The notes: a model not told the origin generated them from the letters alone. 37,599 bases of DNA from an uncultured Clostridia bacterium (GCA_944350015.1 CALVNW010000013.1:1-37599); one strand, 5' to 3'. Positions 14,615 to 23,623 are shown, counted from the stretch's first letter. Translations and numbers: made by a program.

Positions 14615-15769
14615 ATGAATAGATATATATTTAACGAATGCGTCTATTTTGGCTGTGACGCAAGAAATTGTCTGTCAGAAGAACTAAGGAAAAGAGGCTT
14701 TAAAAAAGTTTTTCTAGTTACAGACGAAACTATTATAAAATGTGGTGTTTCAGAGAAAATTACAAGTATTTTTAACCAAAACAACATAAAATACAGCGTT
14801 TTTTCTGATATTAAGCCAAATCCGACAACTCAAAATGTTAAGGATGGGCTAAAGGCGCTCAAGAAAGCTAAAGCCGATGTCATCGTTGCACTTGGTGGCG
14901 GAAGCGTTATTGACACGGCAAAAGCGATAGCGATTATCAAAGAAAATAAAGAGCACGCAGATGTGCTCAGTCTTGCCGGAGCGGTAGAGACTAAAAACAG
15001 ATGTTTCCCGCTAATTGCTATACCAACCACCAGCGGTACGGCGGCAGAGGTGACAATCAACTATGTTATAACTGATGAAAATACAAAACGTAAACTTGTA
15101 TGTATTGACCCTCACGACGTTCCTATTATGTCGATAGTTGATAGTGAACTTATGAGGACTATGCCAGCGTCGCTTACAGCTAGCACGGGTATGGACGCGC
15201 TCACTCACGCAATTGAAAGCCTTATAACCAAAGGTGCGACTGATATGAGCGATATGTTTGCACTTGAAGCTATAAGAACTATTGCAAGGTATCTTGAAAG
15301 AGCATACAAAAATGGCGACGACCTTGAGGCAAGAGAGAAGATGGCTTATGCTCAATATGTTGTTGGTATGGGCTTTAGTAATGTCGGGCTTGGCATAGTG
15401 CATTCTATGGCACACGCACTTGGCGGGCAAAAGGATATTGCTCACGGCACAGCAAACGCGATGTTACTTTCAACAGTTATGAAATATAACGCAGAGTCTC
15501 CATCAAAACCAAAATATAGGTTGATAGCAGAATGTTTTGGCATTGACTGCAGTGGAAAGACTGATGACGAATGCGTGAAGGTTGCTGTCAAAGAGGTTGG
15601 CAAGCTTGCTAAAAAAGTTGGCATATCAAAATCGCTCGCAGAGGTAGGCGTAAAAGAAGAGGACCTTGATGTGCTTAGTAGAGACGCCTTTGTCGACATA
15701 TGCACAGGTGGTAATCCAAGACAGACCAGCATTGAGGACATAAAAAAATTATTCAAATCTTTGCTTTGA
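14615..15769 (+). CDS. Iron-containing alcohol dehydrogenase (FucO-like)
   Basis: 384 residues, the usual length for this family. NAD-binding GGGS motif at residues 94-97 (ALGGGSVIDTAKA). The four metal ligands expected from FucO are present: Asp194 and His198 (STGMDALTHA), His263 (IVHSMAHALGG) and His277 (AHGTANAML). The family interconverts alcohols and aldehydes with NAD(P)H; FucO reduces lactaldehyde to 1,2-propanediol. The true substrate cannot be read from sequence. AAGGAGGG lies very close to the ATG. A weak hairpin (15795-15805 with 15820-15830) separates it from the FIST gene 132 bp downstream, so cotranscription is possible but not certain. With the aldehyde dehydrogenase it could dismutate an aldehyde. 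Confidence 0.93.
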   Translation: MNRYIFNECVYFGCDARNCLSEELRKRGFKKVFLVTDETIIKCGVSEKITSIFNQNNIKYSVFSDIKPNPTTQNVKDGLKALKKAKADVIVALGGGSVIDTAKAIAIIKENKEHADVLSLAGAVETKNRCFPLIAIPTTSGTAAEVTINYVITDENTKRKLVCIDPHDVPIMSIVDSELMRTMPASLTASTGMDALTHAIESLITKGATDMSDMFALEAIRTIARYLERAYKNGDDLEAREKMAYAQYVVGMGFSNVGLGIVHSMAHALGGQKDIAHGTANAMLLSTVMKYNAESPSKPKYRLIAECFGIDCSGKTDDECVKVAVKEVGKLAKKVGISKSLAEVGVKEEDLDVLSRDAFVDICTGGNPRQTSIEDIKKLFKSLL

Positions 15770-15901
15770 TAGATAATTTATAAAAAACAGGTTAAAAATA
15801 GGCTAAAAACTTAAAAAAATAGCTTATTTTAATAAATTTTACTAATCTTAACTGCTAAAATTATAAAATTCTGATTAAAATTTTTAAAAGGGGGATAAAA
15901 G

Positions 15902-17071
15902 ATGAAAGCTTTAACAGGATTTAGTACAAACAAAAATGCGTACGAGGCAGGACTAGAATCCGCTAAGATGGCGGGCAAATCAAAAGATGCAAAACTTGTG
16001 TTTGCATATATGAGTTGCGACTATAAGATTAAGGATGTAATAAAAGGTATCAAGGAGGTCTATGATTGCCCAGTAATTGGTAATACATCTTTCACAGGTG
16101 TAATTATGCCTCAAGGCTATGTTGGCGGAGACAAGCCCTTTGTCGGTATTATGGTGTTATCTGACCCTAATATGATTGTTGGTGTTGGCTTTGCTGATAG
16201 AAAAGCCTTCCAAAGTGCAAGGGATGCAGGCGAGTCTGCAACTAAGCACGCGCGCACTATGACTAAGATGCCATACAATGACGAGCCAGATGTTATGTAT
16301 ATGACAGCAAGCCCTACAGAAGAGGAATTTTTCTTGAAAGGCGCAAACAGGGTTGTAGGAAGGGTACCTCTCTTTGGTGGCTCGGCTGCCGACAACACGA
16401 TTGAAGGTAACTGGAAACTCTATTTAGATGGAAAAGTAACCTCTGAAGGTGTGGCTGTTGCACTAATCTATATGAATGGTCACTTTATGAACGAATTTAC
16501 TGGCGCTTACAGAGAGACAGGTGATATGGGTATTATCACTAAGGTTGAAGGCACAAGACAGCTGGTATCTATCGACGGCGTACCTGCGGTTAAAAAGTAC
16601 GCTAAGTGGAGAGGGATGAAACCAAGCGAGCTTATGGGCAATGCACTTCTCTCTGCAACAATTACCAGCCCACTTGGCGTAAAAGATAGACTTGGCGACC
16701 TCATTGCAATTCGTCACCCAATGTTTGCAAATGATGACTACTCAATGAATATCGGCGCAAACCTTGCAGAAGGTACAACTGTAATTAGAATGGAGGCAAC
16801 TGTAGACGAGCTTATCTCTTCAGTAGGTGAAACCTTAAGAAAACTCAACGCAAGACTTGAAAAGCCTGCAGTATGTTACCATCTTGTTCACTGCGGTGGA
16901 AGAAGAGCGGGCATCGACTCAAGAATTAATGAAGTTTATAACGAAATAGTTAAAAATGTCAACGGCGTTCCATTTATTATGGAGTTCACTTTTGGCGAGT
17001 ATGGCTTTGTAGATGATGGAAGAAATACCACTGGCGGACTTATGCTTTCATTTACCGCTTTTACAAAGTAA
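15902..17071 (+). CDS. FIST-domain sensory protein
   Basis: 389 residues, soluble. Residues about 25-215 match a FIST N-domain and about 220-370 a FIST C-domain. Conserved features include GNTSFTG, the PLFGGSAADN motif (about 160) and late glycine motifs (CGGRR, GEYGFVDDGRNTTGG). FIST is a small-molecule sensor domain often fused to signalling domains; here it stands alone, with no kinase, HTH or GGDEF. AGGGGG lies before the ATG, and the stop is only 9 bp before the aldehyde dehydrogenase, so these two are an operon. It could sense a metabolite of the ADH/ALDH pathway; that is inference from position. Confidence 0.88.
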   Translation: MKALTGFSTNKNAYEAGLESAKMAGKSKDAKLVFAYMSCDYKIKDVIKGIKEVYDCPVIGNTSFTGVIMPQGYVGGDKPFVGIMVLSDPNMIVGVGFADRKAFQSARDAGESATKHARTMTKMPYNDEPDVMYMTASPTEEEFFLKGANRVVGRVPLFGGSAADNTIEGNWKLYLDGKVTSEGVAVALIYMNGHFMNEFTGAYRETGDMGIITKVEGTRQLVSIDGVPAVKKYAKWRGMKPSELMGNALLSATITSPLGVKDRLGDLIAIRHPMFANDDYSMNIGANLAEGTTVIRMEATVDELISSVGETLRKLNARLEKPAVCYHLVHCGGRRAGIDSRINEVYNEIVKNVNGVPFIMEFTFGEYGFVDDGRNTTGGLMLSFTAFTK

Positions 17072-17080
17072 GGAGGGTTT

Positions 17081-18517
17081 ATGCAAAATATAATCAATGG
17101 TAAATTTTGCGATGCCAGCAACAAGGCAACAATGAATATTGTAAATCCTTATACTAACAGGGTTATAGATACAGTGCCAAACAGCACAGAAAAAGATGCG
17201 AAAAAAGCGGTTGAATATGCAAAAAAAGCTCAAAAAACTTGGAAAAACCTTCCAATTCATCAAAAAGTAAAGATTTTATATAGGTTTATGGAGCTTGTCG
17301 ACCAAAACACCGACGACCTTGCAAAGACCCTTTGCAAAGAGACAGGCAAGCCAATAACACAAGCTTATGGAGAAATTGCAAATGTTAGAATTTCTTTTGA
17401 AGCTTTTTGCGAAAAAGCAAAACATCTCTATGGCAATGTGATACCTGCTGGAACGGAGGCAGGACAGGAGAAAACCCTTCAAATAACGGTTAGAGAGCCT
17501 CTTGGCGTTATGGTTGCAATCATTCCGTTTAATTTCCCTTGTGACCTGTTTGACCAAAAGGTTGCACCAGCCATTCTTGCTGGTAACACCGTTATTGTAA
17601 AACCACCACATCAAAATCCTTTAACTTTAATAAAGCTTGTAAAGTTGCTTCACGATGCAGGACTTCCTAATGGAGTTGTTCAGATTTTGACAGGTGAGGG
17701 TGCGATTATTGGTAACGCTCTTGCAAGAAATGAAGATGTGCACGGAATTACCTTCACAGGCTCAACTGCCGTTGGTAAGATTACCTATAAAAATGGTGCC
17801 GAGCATTTGGCTCACGTAGCGCTTGAACTAGGCGGTAACGATGCCTTTATTGTGCTTGAAGATGCCGACCTTGACCTTGCTGTAAAAGAGATTGTTTGGG
17901 GTAGAATGTATAACACTGGGCAAGTATGCTGTGCAAGCAAGAGGTTTATTGTTCAAAGAAGTGTATTAAAAGAATTTGAAAGCAAGGTTGTTGACACTAT
18001 CAGTAAACTTGTTGTTGGCAACCCTATGGATAAAAAGACCGATATAGGTTGCCTTGTAACTAAGGGCGCCTGCGAAAAGGCTGTTAAACAAATTGAAAGA
18101 GTTGTAGAGCAGGGCGGAAGAATTATCTATGGTGGAAAAGCAGAAGGTGCGGTTCTTCAGCCAACCATCATAACAGACATACCAAAGACTGCCGATGTTG
18201 CACTCGACGAAGAGATATTTGCGCCAGTTGTCAGCATCATTCCTTGTGATGATGTCGATGAGGCTGTTGAGATTGCAAATGCCTCTTGTTATGGGCTTTG
18301 TGGCTGTGTGTTTACGCGTGATATGAAAGTTGCCCTCAATGTTTGTGCTAAACTTGAATGTGGTGGCACTGTAATAAATGGAGCAAGCTTTCATCGTAGC
18401 TTTGAGATGCCTTTTGGCGGTTATAAAATGTCAGGTATTGGCACTGAAGGTGTGATGAGCACTTTTTACCAAGTGACCAAGACTAAGACTATCACATTTA
18501 AAAATATTTATGAATAA
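17081..18517 (+). CDS. NAD(P)-dependent aldehyde dehydrogenase
   Basis: 478 residues. Complete ALDH motifs: PFNFP (Asn151), VKPP (Lys174), FTGST (225-229), ELGG (Glu249) and NTGQVCC with catalytic Cys283. Oxidises an aldehyde to the acid through a thiohemiacetal on Cys283. The ELGGNDAFIVLEDADLD segment is typical of the succinate-semialdehyde/lactaldehyde branch. It lacks the CoA-acylating fusion seen in AdhE. Paired with the FucO-like ADH upstream, a lactaldehyde or related short aldehyde is a reasonable substrate, but this is not proven. AAGGAGGG precedes the ATG, and the FIST gene ends 9 bp before. Confidence 0.93.
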   Translation: MQNIINGKFCDASNKATMNIVNPYTNRVIDTVPNSTEKDAKKAVEYAKKAQKTWKNLPIHQKVKILYRFMELVDQNTDDLAKTLCKETGKPITQAYGEIANVRISFEAFCEKAKHLYGNVIPAGTEAGQEKTLQITVREPLGVMVAIIPFNFPCDLFDQKVAPAILAGNTVIVKPPHQNPLTLIKLVKLLHDAGLPNGVVQILTGEGAIIGNALARNEDVHGITFTGSTAVGKITYKNGAEHLAHVALELGGNDAFIVLEDADLDLAVKEIVWGRMYNTGQVCCASKRFIVQRSVLKEFESKVVDTISKLVVGNPMDKKTDIGCLVTKGACEKAVKQIERVVEQGGRIIYGGKAEGAVLQPTIITDIPKTADVALDEEIFAPVVSIIPCDDVDEAVEIANASCYGLCGCVFTRDMKVALNVCAKLECGGTVINGASFHRSFEMPFGGYKMSGIGTEGVMSTFYQVTKTKTITFKNIYE

Positions 18518-18643
18518 AAGTTTGATTAAATAGTGAGATTTGTTTGATAGTTAAAAATAAAACAAAGAACTTTATTAAATTTTGCAGGAAATAGAAAGAA
18601 CAAAATTAAAAATATAATTAAATAAAAATGTAAAAGTATCGGG

Positions 18644-18731
18644 GCGCGCCGAAAGCAAAAATTTTTAACTAGTTAAAAATTTTTAAAATCTTGCGATTTT
18701 TGTGCGATGTAATCGCACGCTTTCGGCGCGC
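18644..18731. other. 88-bp cloverleaf-like nested inverted repeat
   Basis: In this otherwise featureless 520-bp gap, GCGCGCCGAAAGC (18644-18656) and its exact complement (18719-18731) form a 13-bp stem. Packed inside with almost no spare bases are a perfect 28-bp palindrome (18657-18684, centre CTAG), AAAATC-TTGC-GATTTT (18685-18700), and GTGCGAT-GTA-ATCGCAC (18702-18718). Only base 18701 and the loops are unpaired. The GC-rich outer stem stands in very AT-rich DNA. No gene, transposase or target duplication is seen. A T7 run begins 8 bases after the outer stem, so a terminator role is possible but the distance is poor. Confidence 0.85.
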
Positions 18732-18762
18732 TTCGCTATTTTTTTGAACCTTATCTTATAAA

Positions 18763-18777
18763 CTTATAAACTATAAG
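18763..18777. repeat. Short inverted repeat
   Basis: CTTATA-AAC-TATAAG, a perfect 6-bp hairpin in the same gene-free gap as the cloverleaf element. Nothing else is recognised between 18732 and 18934. Confidence 0.6.
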
Positions 18778-18934
18778 ACTTGTTTGAATTTTATTATGCT
18801 GTCTTAAAAATTTTATTTTTCAAAAATTTTTTATGTTGAGATTTAAACATTGTTACACTTTGCTATAAGTTATTGTCTTTTGAATAAATCGAATTTTCAT
18901 AGAAGCTGACACATTATTTAACTTAAATTAAATA

Positions 18935-18969
18935 AAAAATGCAATATTTTCGCTAAATATTGCATTTTT
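18935..18969. terminator. Bidirectional terminator between the ALDH operon and the convergent flavoprotein
   Basis: A 15-bp perfect stem (AAAAATGCAATATTT at 18935-18949 with 18955-18969) closes a 5-nt loop, with A and T runs on both sides. Confidence 0.92.
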
Positions 18970-19041
18970 TTAATAAAAATCAGATTTTTTATTGTTTTTA
19001 ACGTCAAATTAATAAAATTTCTTAAAATTATTGTTAATTTT

Positions 19042-20436
19042 TTATTTTGATAACTTACTCAATATATCTCGTGCTGAGATGAGCCCTGTTGCAGCAGCAA
19101 CTACGATATTTCCTGCCTTGCCAGCGCCATCGCCTATGAAGTAGAGGTTTTTATCTTTGATTTTAAAGTTATTATCGGTTTCTATCTCATTTGAGAAGAA
19201 TTTAATTTCAGGTCCGTATAGAAGCGTTTCGCCATTGTTGACACCAGGAATGATTTTATCGAGTTGCTCTAAGCCCTCTAAGATATTGGTGATAATTCTA
19301 TAAGGAAGTACAAGCGCCAAATCGCCAGCGACACAATCTTTTAGCGTAGGCTCAATGAAGCCCTTGTTAATTCTATGCCACTCACTACGCCTTCCGCTAC
19401 GCAAATCTTTTAGAGTTTGTATAATAGGCTTGTTATCTCCAAGCACGTTTGCAATACGCGCGATGGACTCGCCATACTCACGGGTATTGGTCACTGGCTG
19501 GGTGAGGGTAACTTTGCTAATGAAGGCGAAGTTAGAGTTGTTTGATTTTTGATTTTTAAGTGCGTGACCATTTACGCATATGTATCCATAATAATTTTCT
19601 TTGGCAACATAACCGCCAGGGTTTGTACAGAAAGTTCTTATCTCATCACCATAGGTCTTGGTTTTTATAAATATCGTAGGGTCATAGATGACATCGGTTA
19701 TACTTTGCAAAACTTCCTTTCTCACTTCAACTCTCACACCAATCTCAATGCTTTGGCTAAAGTAAGGTATTTTATGCCTATCAAGTAGCTCTTGAAGCCA
19801 GCCTGCGCCCGTTCGCCCAGGTGCAACTATGACATATTTGGATTGTAGTGTATGCTTTTCGCCATCCTTATAATAGGTGAGCGTACTTTGATTATTGTCA
19901 CTGTCAATATCATCAACGCGTCCGCTTTCAATTATATCGACACCTTTATTCTTTAGATAATTTGTAAAATCATCAATATATTTAGGTAGCATATCAGAGC
20001 CAAGATGCTTTTGCTTTATTAAAAGTAGTCTTGCACCTTTAACAGTGACATCTCTTCTTATTTCTTCACTTTTTTCGGTGTTTTTAGGATAGACTTCAGA
20101 GTCCATTCCGAATTTGTTGAAGATTTGCTCAGTGTCGTCAATAATCTTGTATGCTTCACTTTCTGACATATATTTAAAAAGGTCACTCTTGCCAAGTTTT
20201 GGTATAAAGTTGAGCTTGCCGTCACTAAATGTGCCAGCACCACCAAATCCAGAAAGTATGTTGCAAGGCTGACAATTAACACATTTGCCAGTCTTTTTCA
20301 TAGGGCAAACTCTGTTTTTTGCAAGCCTGCCTTGGTCAATAAGGCATATTTTTAAATCTTTATTTTTTTCAATAAGTTCATAGGCGCTAAATAGCCCAGC
20401 AGGTCCAGCGCCAACAATGATCACATCATAATCCAT
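19042..20436 (-). CDS. FAD-dependent dehydrogenase, COG2509 type
   Basis: 464 residues from the ATG at 20436, chosen because GAGGG lies 5 nt upstream; a further upstream start would add an unlikely 16-residue extension. N-terminal FAD/NAD-binding Rossmann motif GAGPAGLFSA (about residues 8-17). A four-Cys cluster (CPMKKTGKCVNCQPC) precedes the GFGGAGTFSDGKL block, a combination seen in the COG2509 family of uncharacterised flavoproteins. A PGRTGAGW motif and a C-terminal FIGDGAGKAGN FAD contact complete the fold. The cluster may bind a metal or Fe-S centre. Substrate unknown. It is divergent from the M18 peptidase and convergent with the ALDH operon. Confidence 0.85.
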   Translation of the reverse strand: MDYDVIIVGAGPAGLFSAYELIEKNKDLKICLIDQGRLAKNRVCPMKKTGKCVNCQPCNILSGFGGAGTFSDGKLNFIPKLGKSDLFKYMSESEAYKIIDDTEQIFNKFGMDSEVYPKNTEKSEEIRRDVTVKGARLLLIKQKHLGSDMLPKYIDDFTNYLKNKGVDIIESGRVDDIDSDNNQSTLTYYKDGEKHTLQSKYVIVAPGRTGAGWLQELLDRHKIPYFSQSIEIGVRVEVRKEVLQSITDVIYDPTIFIKTKTYGDEIRTFCTNPGGYVAKENYYGYICVNGHALKNQKSNNSNFAFISKVTLTQPVTNTREYGESIARIANVLGDNKPIIQTLKDLRSGRRSEWHRINKGFIEPTLKDCVAGDLALVLPYRIITNILEGLEQLDKIIPGVNNGETLLYGPEIKFFSNEIETDNNFKIKDKNLYFIGDGAGKAGNIVVAAATGLISARDILSKLSK

Positions 20437-20476
20437 AGTTCCCTCTTTAAGTGTTATATTAAAACCACATAATAAG

Positions 20477-20504
20477 AGTATCAAAAATCACACTAAAAAG
20501 TCAA
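20477..20504 (-). promoter_or_regulatory. Possible promoter of the COG2509 flavoprotein gene
   Basis: On the - strand: TTGACT (20504-20499), a 16-nt spacer, GATACT (20482-20477), about 40 nt before the chosen start codon. The -10 is only a fair match. Confidence 0.4.
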
Positions 20505-20585
20505 GTAATAATTATGCAATTGCCCGCAAGAGTTGTATAAATGGTATTTTATCGGAGATACTAATCTGCAATAAAAGCCATTTGT

Positions 20586-20614
20586 TTGACTTTTAACTTT
20601 TGTTGCTATAAAAT
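20586..20614 (+). promoter_or_regulatory. Promoter of the M18 aminopeptidase gene
   Basis: TTGACT (20586-20591), a 17-nt spacer, TAAAAT (20609-20614). An overlapping TGC-TATAAA could also act as an extended -10. GGGAGG follows at 20622-20627. Confidence 0.6.
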
Positions 20615-20632
20615 AATTTTTGGGAGGAATTT

Positions 20633-22018
20633 ATGCAAGACAAAAAAGATAAATATCAAGATTTAGTATATAATAAGGTTAATTATTATGAGGTTGCAAG
20701 CCAAGAAGAGAAGAAAAAGATATTTGATTTTGCTGAGGGCTATAAAGCTTTTATTGATGAGTGCAAGACTGAAAGAGAATGCTCTTCATTTGCAATTGCC
20801 GAGGCGAAAGAAAAGGGCTTTAAAGAATACCATTTTGGTGACAAACTAAAAAAGGGCGACAAGAGATATTTTGTCAATAGAGATAAGGGCGTTACCTTCT
20901 TTAAAATAGGCTCGCGTCCGCTTGAGAGCGAAGGACTGAGAATTGTTGTTGCCCACATTGACGCGCCAAGACTTGATATAAAACAGATACCAGTTTATGA
21001 AAGTGATGGCTTTTGTTATTTGAAAACTCACTATTATGGAGGCATTAAAAAGTATCAATGGACAACAATTCCATTATCGCTTCACGGCGTAGTAGTTTTA
21101 AATGACGGTAGCAAAGTTAATATAAGAATTGGTGACAAAGAGGATGACCCAGTATTTTATATAAGCGACCTTCTGCCACATCTTGGTGCAAATCAAATGA
21201 GTGGTAAGGCAAGCGATTTGATTAGTGGCGAGCAGTTAAATGTCATAGTTGGTGGTATTCCACAAATAGATGCCAAGAACGATAAAATTAAAATTAATAC
21301 GCTTAGAATGCTTAAAGAGATGTATGGCATAAGCGAGACCGATTTCATAAGTGCAGAGCTTAGTGCAACACCTGCAATGAAGGCGAGAGATGTTGGCTTT
21401 GATAGGGCGTTTATCGGTGGCTACGGACAGGATGACCGAAGCTGCGCCTATCCTTGCGCGCAAGCAATCTTTGATGTTGATAACGAAAACACATCGATTT
21501 GCATCCTTGTAGATAAAGAGGAGATTGGGAGCGAAGGCAACACCGGTATGAAGTCAAAGGTGTATGAGGATTTGATTGACGAGATTTGCTACGCACTCAA
21601 TGTCAATCCAAGGCAAGTTAGAGGAAGGTCGATGTGCCTGTCCTGTGATGTAACCGCTGGCTATGACCCGAACTTTTCAAACGTGTTTGAAAAACGCAAC
21701 TCTTCCATTGTGTCTTGCGGGGCTTGTATGAATAAGTTTACTGGCTCGCGCGGAAAGAGTGGCTCCTCTGACGCTTCGGCTGAAACTGTTGGCAAAGTTA
21801 GGAAGATATTTGGCGACAACAATATCGTTTGGCAAACTGCCGAACTTGGAAAGGTTGACATAGGCGGTGGCGGTACAGTTGCCAAGTTTATATCTCAGCT
21901 TAATATTGATACGGTGGACCTTGGTGTGCCGGTAATTTCTATGCACTCGCCATATGAGCTTATCTCTAAAGCTGACCTATATAGCCTTTACAGAGCAAGC
22001 CTTGCATTTTTAAAATAA
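20633..22018 (+). CDS. M18 family aminopeptidase
   Basis: 461 residues, a typical length for bacterial M18 enzymes. The two-zinc ligand motifs appear in order: AHIDAPRLD (first His and adjacent Asp, about residue 107), GGYGQDDRSCAYP (bridging Asp), VDKEEIGSEGNTG (catalytic and ligand Glu), SCDVTAGYDP (Asp) and the C-terminal MHSPYELIS (last His). M18 enzymes form dodecameric tetrahedra in the cytosol and release N-terminal acidic or neutral residues from peptides. GGGAGG lies 5 nt before the ATG. It is a single-gene unit with its own promoter and terminator. Confidence 0.95.
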   Translation: MQDKKDKYQDLVYNKVNYYEVASQEEKKKIFDFAEGYKAFIDECKTERECSSFAIAEAKEKGFKEYHFGDKLKKGDKRYFVNRDKGVTFFKIGSRPLESEGLRIVVAHIDAPRLDIKQIPVYESDGFCYLKTHYYGGIKKYQWTTIPLSLHGVVVLNDGSKVNIRIGDKEDDPVFYISDLLPHLGANQMSGKASDLISGEQLNVIVGGIPQIDAKNDKIKINTLRMLKEMYGISETDFISAELSATPAMKARDVGFDRAFIGGYGQDDRSCAYPCAQAIFDVDNENTSICILVDKEEIGSEGNTGMKSKVYEDLIDEICYALNVNPRQVRGRSMCLSCDVTAGYDPNFSNVFEKRNSSIVSCGACMNKFTGSRGKSGSSDASAETVGKVRKIFGDNNIVWQTAELGKVDIGGGGTVAKFISQLNIDTVDLGVPVISMHSPYELISKADLYSLYRASLAFLK

Positions 22019-22129
22019 CCACTTAATTTGCTATAGACAAGTAAATATGCGGTTTACAGCAATTAAGAGGTGTAACTTACAAAACTACAAAAAATCCAAA
22101 AAATTTTAATTTTTTAAAATTTAGGTTTG

Positions 22130-22170
22130 AAATCGCTATATCCCTTTATTTATAAGGCTTATAGCGATTT
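22130..22170 (+). terminator. Intrinsic terminator after the M18 gene
   Basis: AAATCGCTATA (22130-22140) and its exact complement (22160-22170) with a T run; a small CCTT/AAGG sub-stem lies in the loop. The rest of the 336-bp gap (22019-22354) has only a short AGCAAT-AAA-ATTGCT hairpin (22211-22225) and no gene. Confidence 0.88.
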
Positions 22171-22354
22171 TTTATTGTCTGTATTTTGATAATGCAAAAT
22201 CCAAATTTTAAGCAATAAAATTGCTGTAGAGTATATAAATAAAGCCCTAGCGCATTTGCAATATATTTTTTATGAAAAACTAAAAAAAATTGCAAAAATG
22301 CTTGATTTTTATTAAAGATATATGATATTAATAAAACTATAGTGAGGGATTATT

Positions 22355-23548
22355 ATGGATATTTTTAATAAAATTGCAAAGAAACAGATGTACGAGGTCG
22401 TTCAAGAAAAGGGCGTTTATCCTTACTTTCATAAACTGCTGTCTGGACAGGACGTAGTTGTCAATATGGAAGGCAGGCGCACAATTATGCTTGGGTCGAA
22501 CAACTACTTGGCACTTACCAATCATCCAAAAGTTATCAAAGCGGGTGTGGAGGCACTTGAAAAATATGGTAGTGGATGCTCTGGTTCACGCTTTTTGAAT
22601 GGCACGCTTGATTTACATATTCAGTTGGAAGAAAATTTGGCTGATTTTTTAAACAAAGAAAAAGTTATGACCTTTAGCACCGGCTTTCAAAGCAATCTTG
22701 GCATTATCAGTGCAATCGTTGGACGCAATGACTATGTTATTTGTGACAAAGAAAATCACGCTAGCATTTATGATGGGTGCAAGCTAAGCTATGGTAAGAT
22801 GCTCCGATACAATCACAGCGATATGGAAGACCTTGAAAGAAAGCTTCAGTCAGTTCCTAAGGAGTGTGGCACTTTGATTGTAACTGATGGCGTGTTCAGT
22901 ATGAGCGGTGACATATGCAAATTGCCTAAAATTGTAGAGCTTGCCAAAAAATATGAGGCAAGGGTGATGGTGGATGATGCGCACGGCCTTGGAGTTATAG
23001 GTAAGGGCGGTCGAGGCACTGCAAGCTATTTTGACCTTGAAGATGAGGTTGATATCTATATGGGAACCTTCTCAAAGTCACTAGCAAGTCTTGGTGGCTA
23101 TATGGCAGCGTCAAAGGATGTTGTAGAGTATGTAAAGCACACCTCAAGACCGTATATCTTCAGCGCGAGTATGACCCCAGCAAGTGTTGCCTGCGCCCTT
23201 CAAGCGCTTGAAATTTTAAAAGCCGAGCCAGAGCGAGTTGATAGACTTAATGAGATAAGCTCATATATGCGCAAGAAACTCAAAGAGAAGGGCGTTAATA
23301 TCATTGAAAGCAAAACGCCTATTATTCCAATCTATACATGTGAAGATTATAAGACCTTCCTTGCCTGCAAGTTATTGCTTGAGAGAGGCGTGTATGTAAA
23401 TCCAGTTGTTTCTCCGGCAACACCTGTCGGACAAAGCCTTTTAAGAACAAGCTATACGGCAAACCACACTAAAGATTTGATTGATGAGGCATCAGATAAA
23501 ATAAAAGAAGTATTAGATTTACTTAAGGACGTCAAAGTTGAAAATTAA
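22355..23548 (+). CDS. PLP-dependent alpha-oxoamine synthase, resembling serine palmitoyltransferase / KBL
   Basis: 397 residues, full length for the family. Motifs of the alpha-oxoamine synthases: LGSNNYLALTNHP, GSGCSGSRFLNGTLDLH, DKENHASIYDG, DDAHGLGVIG with the PLP aspartate, and GTFSKSLASLGGY with the Schiff-base lysine. These enzymes condense an amino acid with an acyl-CoA and lose CO2. By eye it is closest to the Bacteroides serine palmitoyltransferase-like group (YPYFHKLLSGQD start, HTSRPYIFSASMTPASVA, VNPVVSPATP), but 2-amino-3-ketobutyrate CoA ligase or a biotin-type AON synthase are alternatives. No bio genes or tdh are nearby. GAGGG lies upstream of the ATG. Confidence 0.88.
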   Translation: MDIFNKIAKKQMYEVVQEKGVYPYFHKLLSGQDVVVNMEGRRTIMLGSNNYLALTNHPKVIKAGVEALEKYGSGCSGSRFLNGTLDLHIQLEENLADFLNKEKVMTFSTGFQSNLGIISAIVGRNDYVICDKENHASIYDGCKLSYGKMLRYNHSDMEDLERKLQSVPKECGTLIVTDGVFSMSGDICKLPKIVELAKKYEARVMVDDAHGLGVIGKGGRGTASYFDLEDEVDIYMGTFSKSLASLGGYMAASKDVVEYVKHTSRPYIFSASMTPASVACALQALEILKAEPERVDRLNEISSYMRKKLKEKGVNIIESKTPIIPIYTCEDYKTFLACKLLLERGVYVNPVVSPATPVGQSLLRTSYTANHTKDLIDEASDKIKEVLDLLKDVKVEN

Positions 23549-23598
23549 ATAACCTATTAATTTATTTAAAAATTTATTAATTTGTTCTAAAAATTGAA

Positions 23599-23623
23599 AA
23601 AAGCGAGGATGGTCCTCGCTTTT
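23599..23623 (+). terminator. Intrinsic terminator after the oxoamine synthase gene
   Basis: An 11-bp perfect GC-rich stem (AAAAGCGAGGA at 23599-23609 with 23613-23623) around a TGG loop. Confidence 0.93.

Noticed and set aside
15011..15445. 144-codon open frame on the - strand
   Set aside because: It is antisense to the intact alcohol dehydrogenase and has no start signals.
18644..18731. Ordinary intrinsic terminator of the ALDH operon
   Set aside because: The T run begins 8 bases after the stem, the structure is four-way rather than a single stem, and a normal 15-bp terminator is already present at 18935-18969.
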